Part shown: positions 47,239 through 55,035 of the stretch, one piece after another
Numbering within the stretch: position 1 is the stretch's first letter
How the letters are laid out: each line of letters starts with the position of its first letter
From: Peribacillus sp. FSL H8-0477
GTDB taxonomy: Bacteria > Bacillota > Bacilli > Bacillales > DSM-1321
NCBI RefSeq assembly: GCF_038002765.1
Contig: NZ_JBBODE010000001.1
Coordinates: forward strand, 2,108,001-2,172,000
Length of the DNA stretch: 64,000 nt
Direction of reading: 5' to 3'
Translations under genes and position numbers: made by a program
The notes under the pieces: model-generated
The model's database searches: none
The model's input: only the letters and a program-made list of their open reading frames with translations
What the model was told of the DNA's origin: nothing

Positions 47239-47414
47239 GTCAGCTGCCGTGACGGATGAACATCCCACGTTGCGCGCAGATCCCAGGACAGTTGGTCTTG
47301 TTATAATAGGGTATCTTGCCTTTACGCATCTGGATTGGCTGCTTTGGCCTTGATTAATGACTCCTTTTCAACAAAACCAGCTGAACTGGGTCCCGCTCTT
47401 CTCAAAAATGCTTT

Positions 47415-47483
47415 TGCACAGAAATACGCTCCATTTGCACACCAATTCACCCTTTCTGCACACTTTTCCCTCTGTTCTGCACA
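47415..47483. repeat. 21-bp-phased TGCACA array 2, four units
   Basis: TGCACA begins at 47415, 47436, 47457 and 47478, again at 21 bp. The stretch 47408-47483 is almost identical to 47163-47238, so this is a duplication of the last four units of array 1, with about 175 bp of unrelated DNA between the copies. Confidence 0.95.
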
Positions 47484-47527
47484 AGTCCTGTAACAATGTG
47501 ATGTTTTTCACAAGTTACTCACACAAA

Positions 47528-47558
47528 TAAAAAAACTGCCTGCGGGGGAGCAGACAGT
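47528..47558 (-). terminator. Terminator of the sugar-dehydrogenase gene
   Basis: ACTGTCTGC/GCAGGCAGT stem (one G-U pair) with a 6-nt loop and TTTTTT on the minus strand, 70 bp past the stop. Confidence 0.78.
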
Positions 47559-47627
47559 CAAATAGGGGAATAACATTTAAATCATCGTACGATTAGTATG
47601 TCCTGTATTTTTGGGTTTCATACAAAA

Positions 47628-48719
47628 TTATTTAAGATTACTTAATGGTATTCGGTAGAGTCTGTCATCTTTTTTATCAGGATTGCCTCGGCCATCGGTA
47701 TTGTTGCTGATGAAATAGAGGTACGTTCCATCAATGTAGACGTCTCGTATACGCCCTTGATCGGTTACGATATCCTTCATTTTTTTGGTTACAATATCAT
47801 ATGCCTTTAAGGCTTCACCTCTTAAAGAAGAGATATAGATTTTCCCGTTGTTATAGGCGATTCCGGAAGGAGCCCACGTATTGCCGCCAGCATGGATAAG
47901 GGGTGCCTCCATTCCTGCTTTCTTTTCATCGCCTTCAATCTCCGGCCATCCATAATTTTTTCCTGGTTCAATATGATTTAATTCATCTCTCCCAGATTCT
48001 CCGTGCTCACTGCTGTATAATCTTCCTTCTAAATCCCACGTAAGTCCTTGAGGATTTCGATGGCCATAAGAGTAGACATATGAGTTAGGAAACGGATTAT
48101 CATCTGGTATACTTCCATCTAAATTCATTCGTAGTATTTTTCCGCCAAGAGAAGTTATATCCTGTGCAATCTCTCCTTTTTTGGCATCACCAGTTGTTAC
48201 ATACAGCTTATTATCAAAGCCGATTTTAATCCGTCCGCCATGGTGGTAGTTCCCGCTCGGTATCTGGTCAAGTAACACATTCGTTTCTTTCCAGCTTCCC
48301 TCTTCATATTGAAGAGTGACTATCCGGTTAACAGGTATTCCACCTGATTCATATGTATAATAAGCAAACCCTTGGCCGCTGTCTTCAAATCCTGGCGCGA
48401 GTAAAAAGCCCAGCAGACCTGCCTCAGATTCTTCAGACAGTTTTTCTTTTAACTCCACAGGTTCTCGTTTTACTTTTCCGTCCTGAAATTGCACAATGGA
48501 ACCCGTTCGTTCTGATACAAACAAGGTTTCCTCTATTTCTTGAATAGACCATGGTGCGTCAAGCCCGCTGAGTAATACTTCAGGCTTATCACTTGCTGTC
48601 TTCCCTGTCTGTTCCATTTGTAGATCTTCATTCTCAGAATGATCCTGTTGGGTTATATCCTTCAGTGAACATCCTGCGAAAAGTAACACAATCAGCACAA
48701 TCAGCAGCTTTTTCTTCAT
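47628..48719 (-). CDS. PQQ-dependent-type sugar dehydrogenase lipoprotein
   Basis: A 363-aa secreted protein with a lipoprotein signal (MKKKLLIVLIVLLFAGC; Cys17) and a six-bladed beta-propeller of the glucose/sorbosone dehydrogenase family: GLDAPWSIQEI, GLLGFLLAPGF, NYHHGGRIKIGFDNKLYVTTGDA, YSYGHRNPQGLTWD, YSSEHGESGRDELNHIEPGKNYGWP and HAGGNTWAPSGIAYNNGKIYI. Probably anchored outside the membrane. PQQ use is a family inference; no PQQ synthesis gene is in the window. Confidence 0.87.
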   Translation of the reverse strand: MKKKLLIVLIVLLFAGCSLKDITQQDHSENEDLQMEQTGKTASDKPEVLLSGLDAPWSIQEIEETLFVSERTGSIVQFQDGKVKREPVELKEKLSEESEAGLLGFLLAPGFEDSGQGFAYYTYESGGIPVNRIVTLQYEEGSWKETNVLLDQIPSGNYHHGGRIKIGFDNKLYVTTGDAKKGEIAQDITSLGGKILRMNLDGSIPDDNPFPNSYVYSYGHRNPQGLTWDLEGRLYSSEHGESGRDELNHIEPGKNYGWPEIEGDEKKAGMEAPLIHAGGNTWAPSGIAYNNGKIYISSLRGEALKAYDIVTKKMKDIVTDQGRIRDVYIDGTYLYFISNNTDGRGNPDKKDDRLYRIPLSNLK

Positions 48720-48740
48720 TTTCTCCCCCCAGAAATAATT

Positions 48741-49613
48741 CTACTTTACTAATTGTTCGTTTAAAGCAGCGTGTATGGCTTGTGCAACACCGCTATCATC
48801 ATTTATGCCTGTCGTTAAATGACATATTTTCTTTATTTCTTCTGGAGCATTACCCATTGCAACCGCTCGTCCAACCCGTTCAAACATGGATTTATCGTTG
48901 AAATTATCACCGATGGCCATCGCTTCATTCAGAGTGATGCCTTTTTCTTTCAGATAAATTTCAAGTGCAATCCCCTTTTGTGCCTGGACATGAGAAATTT
49001 CCAAGTTTCCATGGCCCGATGAGGTAACTGCAAGGCTTTCTATTCGTTTCAATTCTCCGCCAGCTTCCCCTAGTAATTCTAGATTATTAGAGAATATAAG
49101 GATTTTATAATAACTTAGATTTTCTTTAGTCAGAAGATCATAATAACTTGGAATGGTTTTCACCTGACCAAGAGAAAGGCGGTTATGAACGATTTGAGTA
49201 ATCTCTACCGGATCAACATCTGGATTAGCTGTTACATAAACATCCACAAGAGCGGCCGCTGATTTTTCGTAGTTTTTAGAATACGTACCTTCACTAGTAT
49301 AGATTTCAAAATAGATCTGTTTCTGTTCTAAGTAATCGACCACTTGTTTAACATCGTCTATATTCATTGTATTTGATGTTGTGATTTCTCCTGATTTGGT
49401 TAGGACGACAGCACCATTTACACCAATAACGGGACATTCAAGATTCGTTTCATCCAAAGCAAACCTTGCTTCTTGATACGATCGCCCAGTTGCAATAATA
49501 ACTTCTACTCCTTCAGCTTGAGCTCGTTCAATGGCTTCTTTGTTTTCTTTACTGACTTTCTGATTTTTATTTAATAATGTACCGTCCATATCAATTGCAA
49601 TCGCTTTTATCAC
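48741..49613 (-). CDS. Cof-type HAD-superfamily phosphatase
   Basis: A 290-aa HAD IIB hydrolase. DxD motif AIDMDGTLLNKNQKV, motif II IATGRSYQEA, and C-terminal AMAIGDNFNDKSMFERVGRAVAMGNA with the metal-binding Asp residues. These act on sugar phosphates, FMN or PLP; substrate not predictable. I start at the GTG at 49613 (MIKAIAID), seven bases after GAGGTG; the open frame runs 11 codons further. Confidence 0.9.
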   Translation of the reverse strand: MIKAIAIDMDGTLLNKNQKVSKENKEAIERAQAEGVEVIIATGRSYQEARFALDETNLECPVIGVNGAVVLTKSGEITTSNTMNIDDVKQVVDYLEQKQIYFEIYTSEGTYSKNYEKSAAALVDVYVTANPDVDPVEITQIVHNRLSLGQVKTIPSYYDLLTKENLSYYKILIFSNNLELLGEAGGELKRIESLAVTSSGHGNLEISHVQAQKGIALEIYLKEKGITLNEAMAIGDNFNDKSMFERVGRAVAMGNAPEEIKKICHLTTGINDDSGVAQAIHAALNEQLVK

Positions 49614-49769
49614 TGCATACACCTCTAGTTTGTTTGTTTCTGTCATTGTAACAGATTTTTCTGACTGATTCTCTCTTACAGTCTCTCTCTATATCTGTAA
49701 CCATTCTTAGAACAGTTGAAACAAGCTGAATAGCTCTATTGTCTGCTTTTCATCAAATAGTTATTAGTA

Positions 49770-49801
49770 AAAACAGACCTGCTCAAATGAGAGGCCTGTT
49801 T
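49770..49801 (-). terminator. Terminator of the tandem P-loop gene
   Basis: Imperfect stem between AAACAGGCCTCTCA and TGAGCAGGTCTGTTT followed by TTTTTAC on the minus strand, 11 bp past the stop. Confidence 0.7.
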
Positions 49802-49811
49802 CTCGTTATTT

Positions 49812-50912
49812 TTATTGATATTGAAGCGCGATTTGATTCATTTTATCTTCAATGGTTTTCTGAATTTCATTAATTTTCTCGAAATCCATCGCCGCAATAT
49901 AAATCTCTTCAAGCTTATCGTGCAGTTCTTTAGCTTGGGAGAGATAATTTGTCGCCGCCGTCATTTTTGACCGGTATCTTTCAGAAATTTCTTTTATTTC
50001 TTCCGCATAAATATCATCTGTTGCTGGTAAAATCGCAGTTTTATAAATATCCACAATTTCATCCCCTTCCCGGCTAGGAAAGTATTCATGGGGAGCCGTG
50101 CTATCAAAGATAGCCAATCCCAATTCGCGGACTATTACCATATCCAGACTGTTTGGATCGAACCCACAATGATAGATTTCAACATCAAAACCTCTTCTCT
50201 TCCCTTCTGCTGCTAATTTCTTTAGCATGGTAGATTTCCCGCTGCCGGGCCGGCCTTTTAAAAAGAAGCGTTTTGGAATATCAGTGGTTAAATTCGGAAC
50301 ATAATCGACCGCCCCAGTTGGTGTGGCTGCTCCTAAGAAGCGATGTCGAACATCTGAGGTTTTATTTAGAACCATTTCACCGAAAAAATTTGTCATGAGC
50401 TTTTCAGTTAATTGATTCAACTTAGCAAAATCAAGATTATTAATATAGATTTCTTCCCATTCATCATGAACGGAAAGGGCCTCAGCAAATAGTTTGTATG
50501 CCTGTTCATAAGCAATATCAATAGCCTCAGTTAACTGTACGATGTTTTCCCTTTTATCACCTAGTTGACTCGAGTTCCAAGCAGTACCCAGGTTCACGTA
50601 TTCTTCAACAGCACCCGGTGCCTTAGGTTCAATTACATGCGGCGGAGTCCCATCAACAATGCCTGCTTTAAGGGTTGGAAAAATAATTCCATCGATGGAC
50701 TGGGCGTCTGAGGCACAATGTAAGTACTCAACATCAACTCCTCTTTCTTCCCAGACCAAGCCTAATTTCTTCATGAGCGTTGATTTCCCAGTTCCTGGAC
50801 CACCTTTAAGAATAAATAATTTCTCGAGATTTTCTAAATTTGTTTCATATAAGCTGTAAAACCCACGGGCTGTATTCCCGCCTGCAAAGTAATGTCTAGT
50901 TTTCCCCTTCAA
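49812..50912 (-). CDS. Tandem P-loop ATPase-like protein, function unknown
   Basis: A 366-aa protein built from two similar halves. Each half has a Walker A loop after a hydrophobic strand (LFILKGGPGTGKSTLMKKLG near residue 35-45; FFLKGRPGSGKSTMLKKLA near 210-220) and each ends in a helical segment containing an IY(I)NNLDF or IYIAAMDF stretch. VDVEYLHCASD and FDVEIYHCGFDPNSLD align as internal repeats. It belongs to a conserved Bacillaceae family (PRK06851-like) with no known role. Upstream neighbour is the YbaK deacylase (72-bp gap). It looks like a kinase- or AAA-like NTPase duplication. Confidence 0.78.
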   Translation of the reverse strand: MKGKTRHYFAGGNTARGFYSLYETNLENLEKLFILKGGPGTGKSTLMKKLGLVWEERGVDVEYLHCASDAQSIDGIIFPTLKAGIVDGTPPHVIEPKAPGAVEEYVNLGTAWNSSQLGDKRENIVQLTEAIDIAYEQAYKLFAEALSVHDEWEEIYINNLDFAKLNQLTEKLMTNFFGEMVLNKTSDVRHRFLGAATPTGAVDYVPNLTTDIPKRFFLKGRPGSGKSTMLKKLAAEGKRRGFDVEIYHCGFDPNSLDMVIVRELGLAIFDSTAPHEYFPSREGDEIVDIYKTAILPATDDIYAEEIKEISERYRSKMTAATNYLSQAKELHDKLEEIYIAAMDFEKINEIQKTIEDKMNQIALQYQ

Positions 50913-50984
50913 GTGCGAACACTCCTTTGTGATAACGTGTTTCGCTACAGATTATGCAGTGAGCCCATAATAGGTGAAAGCCCA

Positions 50985-51461
50985 TTACTTTGCCTTTGTC
51001 AGCTCGATAAATTCGGCATCCGTTATTTGCAATAACTCTTGCGGCGGTAACTCAATTTGGCACCCGACTTTTCCGCCGCTGACAATCATTGTTTCAAGCT
51101 GTTCTGCCGTATGATCAATGAACGTTGGATAGAGTTTTTTCATTCCAATCGGTGAACAGCCTCCGCGAATATAGCCTGTCCATTTTTGCAGATCCTTGAC
51201 AGGCAGCATCTCAATTTTTTTCTCTCCAGCAGCTTTGGCTGCTTTCTTGACATCTAATTCATCTGCTACTGGTATGACAAATACATAAATATGTCCTGGA
51301 GCCCCCGAAGCAACTAATGTCTTAAATACTTGATCTGCTGGTTTCCCAATCTTTTCGGCAACCGCTGTTCCGTGAATTTTCCCATCTTCATTATTATAGG
51401 ATAACGATTGGTAAGGAATTTTCTGTTTGTCCAGGACTCTCATCGCATTCGTTTTACTCAT
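50985..51461 (-). CDS. ybaK: Cys-tRNA(Pro)/(Cys) deacylase YbaK/EbsC
   Basis: A 158-aa YbaK-type trans-editing enzyme that hydrolyses Cys-tRNA(Pro). KTNAMRVLDKQKIPYQSLSY, AEKIGKPADQVFKTLVA (with the catalytic Lys), GYIRGGCSPIGMKKLYPTFID and IVSGGKVGCQIELPPQELL are typical. Start ATG at 51461 with TGGAGG six bases upstream; the longer frame overlaps a terminator. Probably transcribed separately from the B12 operon. Confidence 0.93.
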   Translation of the reverse strand: MSKTNAMRVLDKQKIPYQSLSYNNEDGKIHGTAVAEKIGKPADQVFKTLVASGAPGHIYVFVIPVADELDVKKAAKAAGEKKIEMLPVKDLQKWTGYIRGGCSPIGMKKLYPTFIDHTAEQLETMIVSGGKVGCQIELPPQELLQITDAEFIELTKAK

Positions 51462-51486
51462 TCTTAGCCTCCATTTACATTTATTA

Positions 51487-51517
51487 AAAAAGAGCCTCGC
51501 ATATGCAAGACCCTCTT
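51487..51517 (-). terminator. Terminator of the cobalamin operon
   Basis: AAGAG...CTCTT outer stem with inner TCTTGCA/TGCGAGG pairing, followed by TTTTTTAAT on the minus strand. It starts at the cblS stop codon. Confidence 0.72.
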
Positions 51518-51519
51518 GA

Positions 51520-52197
51520 TTATCGATGAAACCAATGACCAGCTTTAGCTGCAATTTCAGCTTCTTTTTCTGGATCAAATACAATGATAAAGCAGGTGGA
51601 AGGGCCTGCTGAAGCGTTTAAATCAAGGCTTTCAACTGCCTGTGGAATTGTCCCGCTTGGGTCAAGATGCAGCCACTCATTGGCAATGCCTTTTGAGCCA
51701 ACGGGGAGAATAGTCATGTTTTCCTGCTCACAGCACCATTTAAAGAGAGAGAGCGGTGCAATCAGCTCCGGATGATTGATCACGCCCTCACCCATAAGCG
51801 GGGTGCCGATCACGCCCATTTTCCCGCTCGCCACTTTCTCTTCTTCCTCTTTCTTTTGTCCAATAACCAGAATACCGAGGGCTGATTGAACCATTTCCAT
51901 GTTGGTTTCTGTACTTCCCGTAATAGGAATTGTAAGACCCAACTCTGCTTGACCTTGACGGACGCCTGCTTCTAATTCACTCCATGCTTGTTCTCCGCAA
52001 AAATTCTCCATGACCACGGCAATCGGATCAGCTCCTGCAGCCATACACTCTATAACTGCAACTCGAAACGAATAGTAAGCTACTACATCGTAGGAAGCCG
52101 TCACAACATCTTCTTTCTTCATGCCGATACCGCCGCTGTTATCGCTGGCAAAAATCAACGAACCACCTGTGACTGGCAGGTTTAGAACATCTCTCAT
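51520..52197 (-). CDS. cblS: Probable alpha-ribazole kinase CblS
   Basis: A 225-aa protein of the PurM/AIR-synthase-like fold (LIFASDNSGGIGMKKEDVV, CMAAGADPIAVVMENFCGE, ITGSTETNMEMVQSALGILVIG). CblS phosphorylates alpha-ribazole to alpha-ribazole phosphate, bypassing CobT, in Listeria and Geobacillus. The assignment rests on its ATGA overlap with the CblT transporter gene and its position as last gene of the B12 operon, in addition to the fold. Other AIR-synthase-related functions are possible. Confidence 0.75.
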   Translation of the reverse strand: MRDVLNLPVTGGSLIFASDNSGGIGMKKEDVVTASYDVVAYYSFRVAVIECMAAGADPIAVVMENFCGEQAWSELEAGVRQGQAELGLTIPITGSTETNMEMVQSALGILVIGQKKEEEEKVASGKMGVIGTPLMGEGVINHPELIAPLSLFKWCCEQENMTILPVGSKGIANEWLHLDPSGTIPQAVESLDLNASAGPSTCFIIVFDPEKEAEIAAKAGHWFHR

Positions 52198-52688
52198 GAA
52201 TCATGACCCGCTTTGAAAATCAACCTTTTTAAAATAGGGACGAGCTTTGGCATTAGTATAACCGCGATGACTAAGTTAATAACAGTTGCAGTAATTAACG
52301 AAGGCAACAAGGCAATATAAAATGATGTACTAATGATGAACATGAAGGGCAGTGGTGCAATGAGCGCATTTCCGACCAAGAACAGTGTGACCGCGCCTAA
52401 TTTTTGACTGGTATTATATAGAGTACAAAACATCCAAACTAGGATGAACATTTCCAGAACAATGATAAAATGCAGCGGCCCAAGCGGCATCCCGCTGATA
52501 ATAGCAGAAATCAAGGTCCCAAGACCTGCCACAATTCCCCCATTAATCGGCCCTAATAGTACACCTGCTATAAGGGCAGGGAAACTATCAAGTGCTAAAC
52601 TGCCGACGATAGAAGGAATTTTAATTGCCGCACCTACAGCGGATAGGGCAATAAACATCGCCAAGGTGCTTATTTTTCGAACGTCCAA
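52194..52688 (-). CDS. cblT: Probable alpha-ribazole ECF transporter S component CblT
   Basis: A 164-aa integral membrane protein with about five to six helices and an N-terminal Ala-rich segment (LAMFIALSAVGAAIKIPSIVG) and LDSFPALIAGVLLGPINGGIVAGLGTLISAIISG, typical of energy-coupling-factor S components. Paired with cblS, it is the predicted alpha-ribazole importer, relying on a shared ECF module encoded elsewhere. TTG start at 52688, two bases after the pduO stop. Confidence 0.78.
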   Translation of the reverse strand: MDVRKISTLAMFIALSAVGAAIKIPSIVGSLALDSFPALIAGVLLGPINGGIVAGLGTLISAIISGMPLGPLHFIIVLEMFILVWMFCTLYNTSQKLGAVTLFLVGNALIAPLPFMFIISTSFYIALLPSLITATVINLVIAVILMPKLVPILKRLIFKAGHDS

Positions 52689-52690
52689 CC

Positions 52691-53275
52691 CTATTCACGT
52701 TCCTTTCTTTTTCCGCCTCGGAATACATTCGCACTACGTGCATATTCCACATCCTTAACACCCAAACGGAAGTTCACGACACGTGCAAGGGCAAATAGAT
52801 AATCAGATAATCTATTTAAATATTGGAGAGACAAAGGTGATACTGGTACACCTGTTTTAGTCAGTGAAACGACAAGACGTTCCGCACGGCGTGTCACCGT
52901 CCGAGCAATATGAAGAGTAGCTGCCGGGACCGATCCTCCTGGCAGAATGAACTTTTCTAAATCTGGTGCTTCTTCAATAAATTTATCAATTCGTTCTTCT
53001 AAGTACGTAATGGCGTCTTCACTTAATTTTTCAGGTGCTTTTTCTGAAATGGTCGCTAAGTCGCCGCCGCAGTCAAATAACTCGTGCTGTATTTTTTCTA
53101 AATCAGCGATTACATCTGAAAATAGATCGGGAGTAAGCTCAGTAACGGCTTTACCAATATAGCTGTTTACCTCGTCAACCGTACCATAGCTCTCAACACG
53201 GATATCATCTTTATCCACTCTTCCACCAATTACACTCGTCTTGCCTTTATCCCCAGTACGTGTATAAATTTTCAT
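52691..53275 (-). CDS. pduO: PduO-type cob(I)alamin adenosyltransferase
   Basis: A 194-aa enzyme that adds the 5'-deoxyadenosyl group from ATP to cob(I)alamin. N-terminal KIYTRTGDKGKTSVIGG ATP-binding motif, YGTVDEVNSYIG, and the helical TRRAERLVVSL, YLNRLSDYLFALARVVN signature. It makes the coenzyme form that IcmF needs. ATG at 53275 after AAAGGAGG. Confidence 0.95.
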   Translation of the reverse strand: MKIYTRTGDKGKTSVIGGRVDKDDIRVESYGTVDEVNSYIGKAVTELTPDLFSDVIADLEKIQHELFDCGGDLATISEKAPEKLSEDAITYLEERIDKFIEEAPDLEKFILPGGSVPAATLHIARTVTRRAERLVVSLTKTGVPVSPLSLQYLNRLSDYLFALARVVNFRLGVKDVEYARSANVFRGGKRKERE

Positions 53276-53288
53276 TATTATTCCTCCT

Positions 53289-53720
53289 TTATTTTAGTTG
53301 TTGATTAATACCATACCAGATAAGTTCAACCCGGTCAGCCCTTTCGACAAGATCCTGATACACCCAACCGCAGGCATCCCGCCAAGTGCGGTCACTCGCC
53401 TCAATCGGGACAATTCCTTTCGAGAGATCACTACCAATGATAATTAAGTGCCGATCTGTATTTTCCTTCTCCCAGTTCAAGAACCCCTCCATCCGAAGCT
53501 TCCAAGAAGCACGGATATCCTCCGCATTCAGTTGTTGAGTATCTTGTTTAATCCAACGTTCAATCCCTTCTAGTACGATCCTTTTACAATGGGGGTCCAG
53601 ATTTTTTGGTAAGTCATGATCTCGGTATGCAGATAACCAGATTGTCTCATCTGTAACTTGTAATTGCTCTCTTACCCATTTTGCTTTGCCGTTGTAACTA
53701 CCACCTGTAACGAAGTACAC
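53289..53720 (-). CDS. Divergent CobU-like protein lacking a functional P-loop
   Basis: A 143-aa protein related to adenosylcobinamide kinase/guanylyltransferase. The N-terminus MYFVTGGSYNGKAKWV aligns with the CobU P-loop but has GKA instead of GKS. The C-terminus keeps GIVPIEASDRTWRDACGWV, which matches the CobU motif G-GIVP...R--RD--G. The middle region is short. The canonical cobU of this operon shows the reverse loss. GTG start at 53720 after GGAGGGG; overlaps cobC by 49 bp. Confidence 0.75.
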   Translation of the reverse strand: MYFVTGGSYNGKAKWVREQLQVTDETIWLSAYRDHDLPKNLDPHCKRIVLEGIERWIKQDTQQLNAEDIRASWKLRMEGFLNWEKENTDRHLIIIGSDLSKGIVPIEASDRTWRDACGWVYQDLVERADRVELIWYGINQQLK

Positions 53721-54286
53721 CGTTCACCCCTCCTTGCTGATTGAATTGACTCCCAAGCGAATTGATAGCCTCGAGAATGAGGAACGTCCCAATCCCAGAA
53801 TTCCTTATTCTCTACAGCCAGTTTACTAAGTATTGAGCGAATTACACCACCGTGGGTGATCACGGCGGCTCGTCGTATACCACGTTCGTTGATATCTTCT
53901 ACTATATGATTCCAACCTCGTTGTACTCTTGCGGAAAAAACAGAAAAACTTTCCCCATTTGGAGGACTTGCTTCAAATGGACGGTCAAGAAAATCCCGAT
54001 AGCTAGGTTCATCGACCAAATCCTGATATGTTTTGCCTTCCCAGTCGCCAAAGTTCATTTCTCGAAGTTCTACCTTGCTGATCGGAGTAATCTTAGGGAA
54101 AAGAAGGGCTGCTGTTTTCTCGCAGCGAGGCAGGTCACTGCAATAAACTACCTCATAATTAGCTTCGACCCACTTTTCCTGCTCTTCTTGCAGCAATGGC
54201 GAGTCCGTCCACCCAAGATACTCCCTCCGTTTATTGGCTTCTGTTATCCCATGACGAAATAATGTAATAACCAGACCGTGATCCAT
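53672..54286 (-). CDS. cobC: Alpha-ribazole-5'-phosphate phosphatase-like protein CobC
   Basis: A 204-aa histidine phosphatase. The phosphoacceptor motif LFRHGITEANKRREYLGWTDSPL lies at residues 9-31 and the second catalytic His in AVITHGGVIRS. Removes the phosphate from alpha-ribazole phosphate or adenosylcobalamin phosphate. Overlaps cobS by 43 bp and the next gene by 49 bp. Confidence 0.88.
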   Translation of the reverse strand: MDHGLVITLFRHGITEANKRREYLGWTDSPLLQEEQEKWVEANYEVVYCSDLPRCEKTAALLFPKITPISKVELREMNFGDWEGKTYQDLVDEPSYRDFLDRPFEASPPNGESFSVFSARVQRGWNHIVEDINERGIRRAAVITHGGVIRSILSKLAVENKEFWDWDVPHSRGYQFAWESIQSARRGERCTSLQVVVTTAKQNG

Positions 54287-55035
54287 AGAGATAATTCAAC
54301 TCCTTCCACAGAAGCTCCAAGCACATCTCCTGTTATCCCGCCAAACCACTCGATTGTTTTTTTTCGGATAAAAAGAAAACTCAAGTACGCAGCTGCTGCC
54401 ATCCATATGAACTGCCACAGCAACGCCGGACTGATTAGATAAGCTCCTATTAAGCCTGCCATCGCATATCCCCAGTAAACATGCGTACTATTTTTACGGG
54501 ATGCTTTTTGAAAATAGGCGCCTAGACCCTCTTGTTTTGCGAATGGAAAACGGCATAGAACCACACCCATCACAATCTTACTGATAAACGGAATAACAAG
54601 GATCAGAGCATACGTATACGGTGTGCTTTTTTCAATAATCTCATAGATAAATAAAAACCGAGCAGCTAATAAAACAATGACTGATAAAACACCAAAGGCC
54701 CCTGTTCGTGGATCTTTCATGATTTCTAAGCGTTTTTTCTTATCACGATAGGAAAAGAATGCGTCACTCGCATCAATCCAGCCGTCAAGATGAAGCCCTC
54801 CGGTTAGACCAATAGTCAGCAGCCAAATCATAAATGCAATCGCACTGGTTGAGAAGGGCGTCCATTCGACAAACAGATAAAGTGTCCCGCTCATTAAACA
54901 GCCTAACAGCAAACCAACTAACGGAAAGGTCTGTATTGCGCGGTGCAGGTACTTGTTGTCCATTGGGAATTCACGTTTAATCGGTATAGCGGTGAAAAAT
55001 TGCAGATTAATGAGGAACCCAATAAGTGCGCTCAC
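54244..55035 (-). CDS. cobS: Adenosylcobinamide-GDP ribazoletransferase
   Basis: A 263-aa membrane enzyme that joins AdoCbi-GDP to alpha-ribazole (phosphate). FFTAIPIKREFPMDNKYLHRAIQTFPLVGLLLG, GGLHLDGWIDASDAFFSYRDKKKRLEIMKDPRTGAFG (metal-binding acidic residues) and about six helices fit CobS. Overlaps cobU by 4 bp. Confidence 0.94.
   Translation of the reverse strand: MSALIGFLINLQFFTAIPIKREFPMDNKYLHRAIQTFPLVGLLLGCLMSGTLYLFVEWTPFSTSAIAFMIWLLTIGLTGGLHLDGWIDASDAFFSYRDKKKRLEIMKDPRTGAFGVLSVIVLLAARFLFIYEIIEKSTPYTYALILVIPFISKIVMGVVLCRFPFAKQEGLGAYFQKASRKNSTHVYWGYAMAGLIGAYLISPALLWQFIWMAAAAYLSFLFIRKKTIEWFGGITGDVLGASVEGVELSLWITVWLLHYFVMG

Noticed and set aside
47159-47353. 64-codon frame across TGCACA array 1
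   Set aside because: Open only because of the 21-bp period; no ribosome-binding site and no known protein.
47128-47483. Possible CRISPR array (regular short repeats with variable spacers)
   Set aside because: The core is 6 bp and the spacers 15 bp, far below CRISPR sizes, and no cas gene is nearby. The same applies to the ATTCGGCCC arrays.
51462-51584. 41-residue N-terminal extension of the YbaK gene
   Set aside because: It overlaps the terminator of the B12 operon and the end of cblS; the ATG at 51461 has TGGAGG at the right distance.
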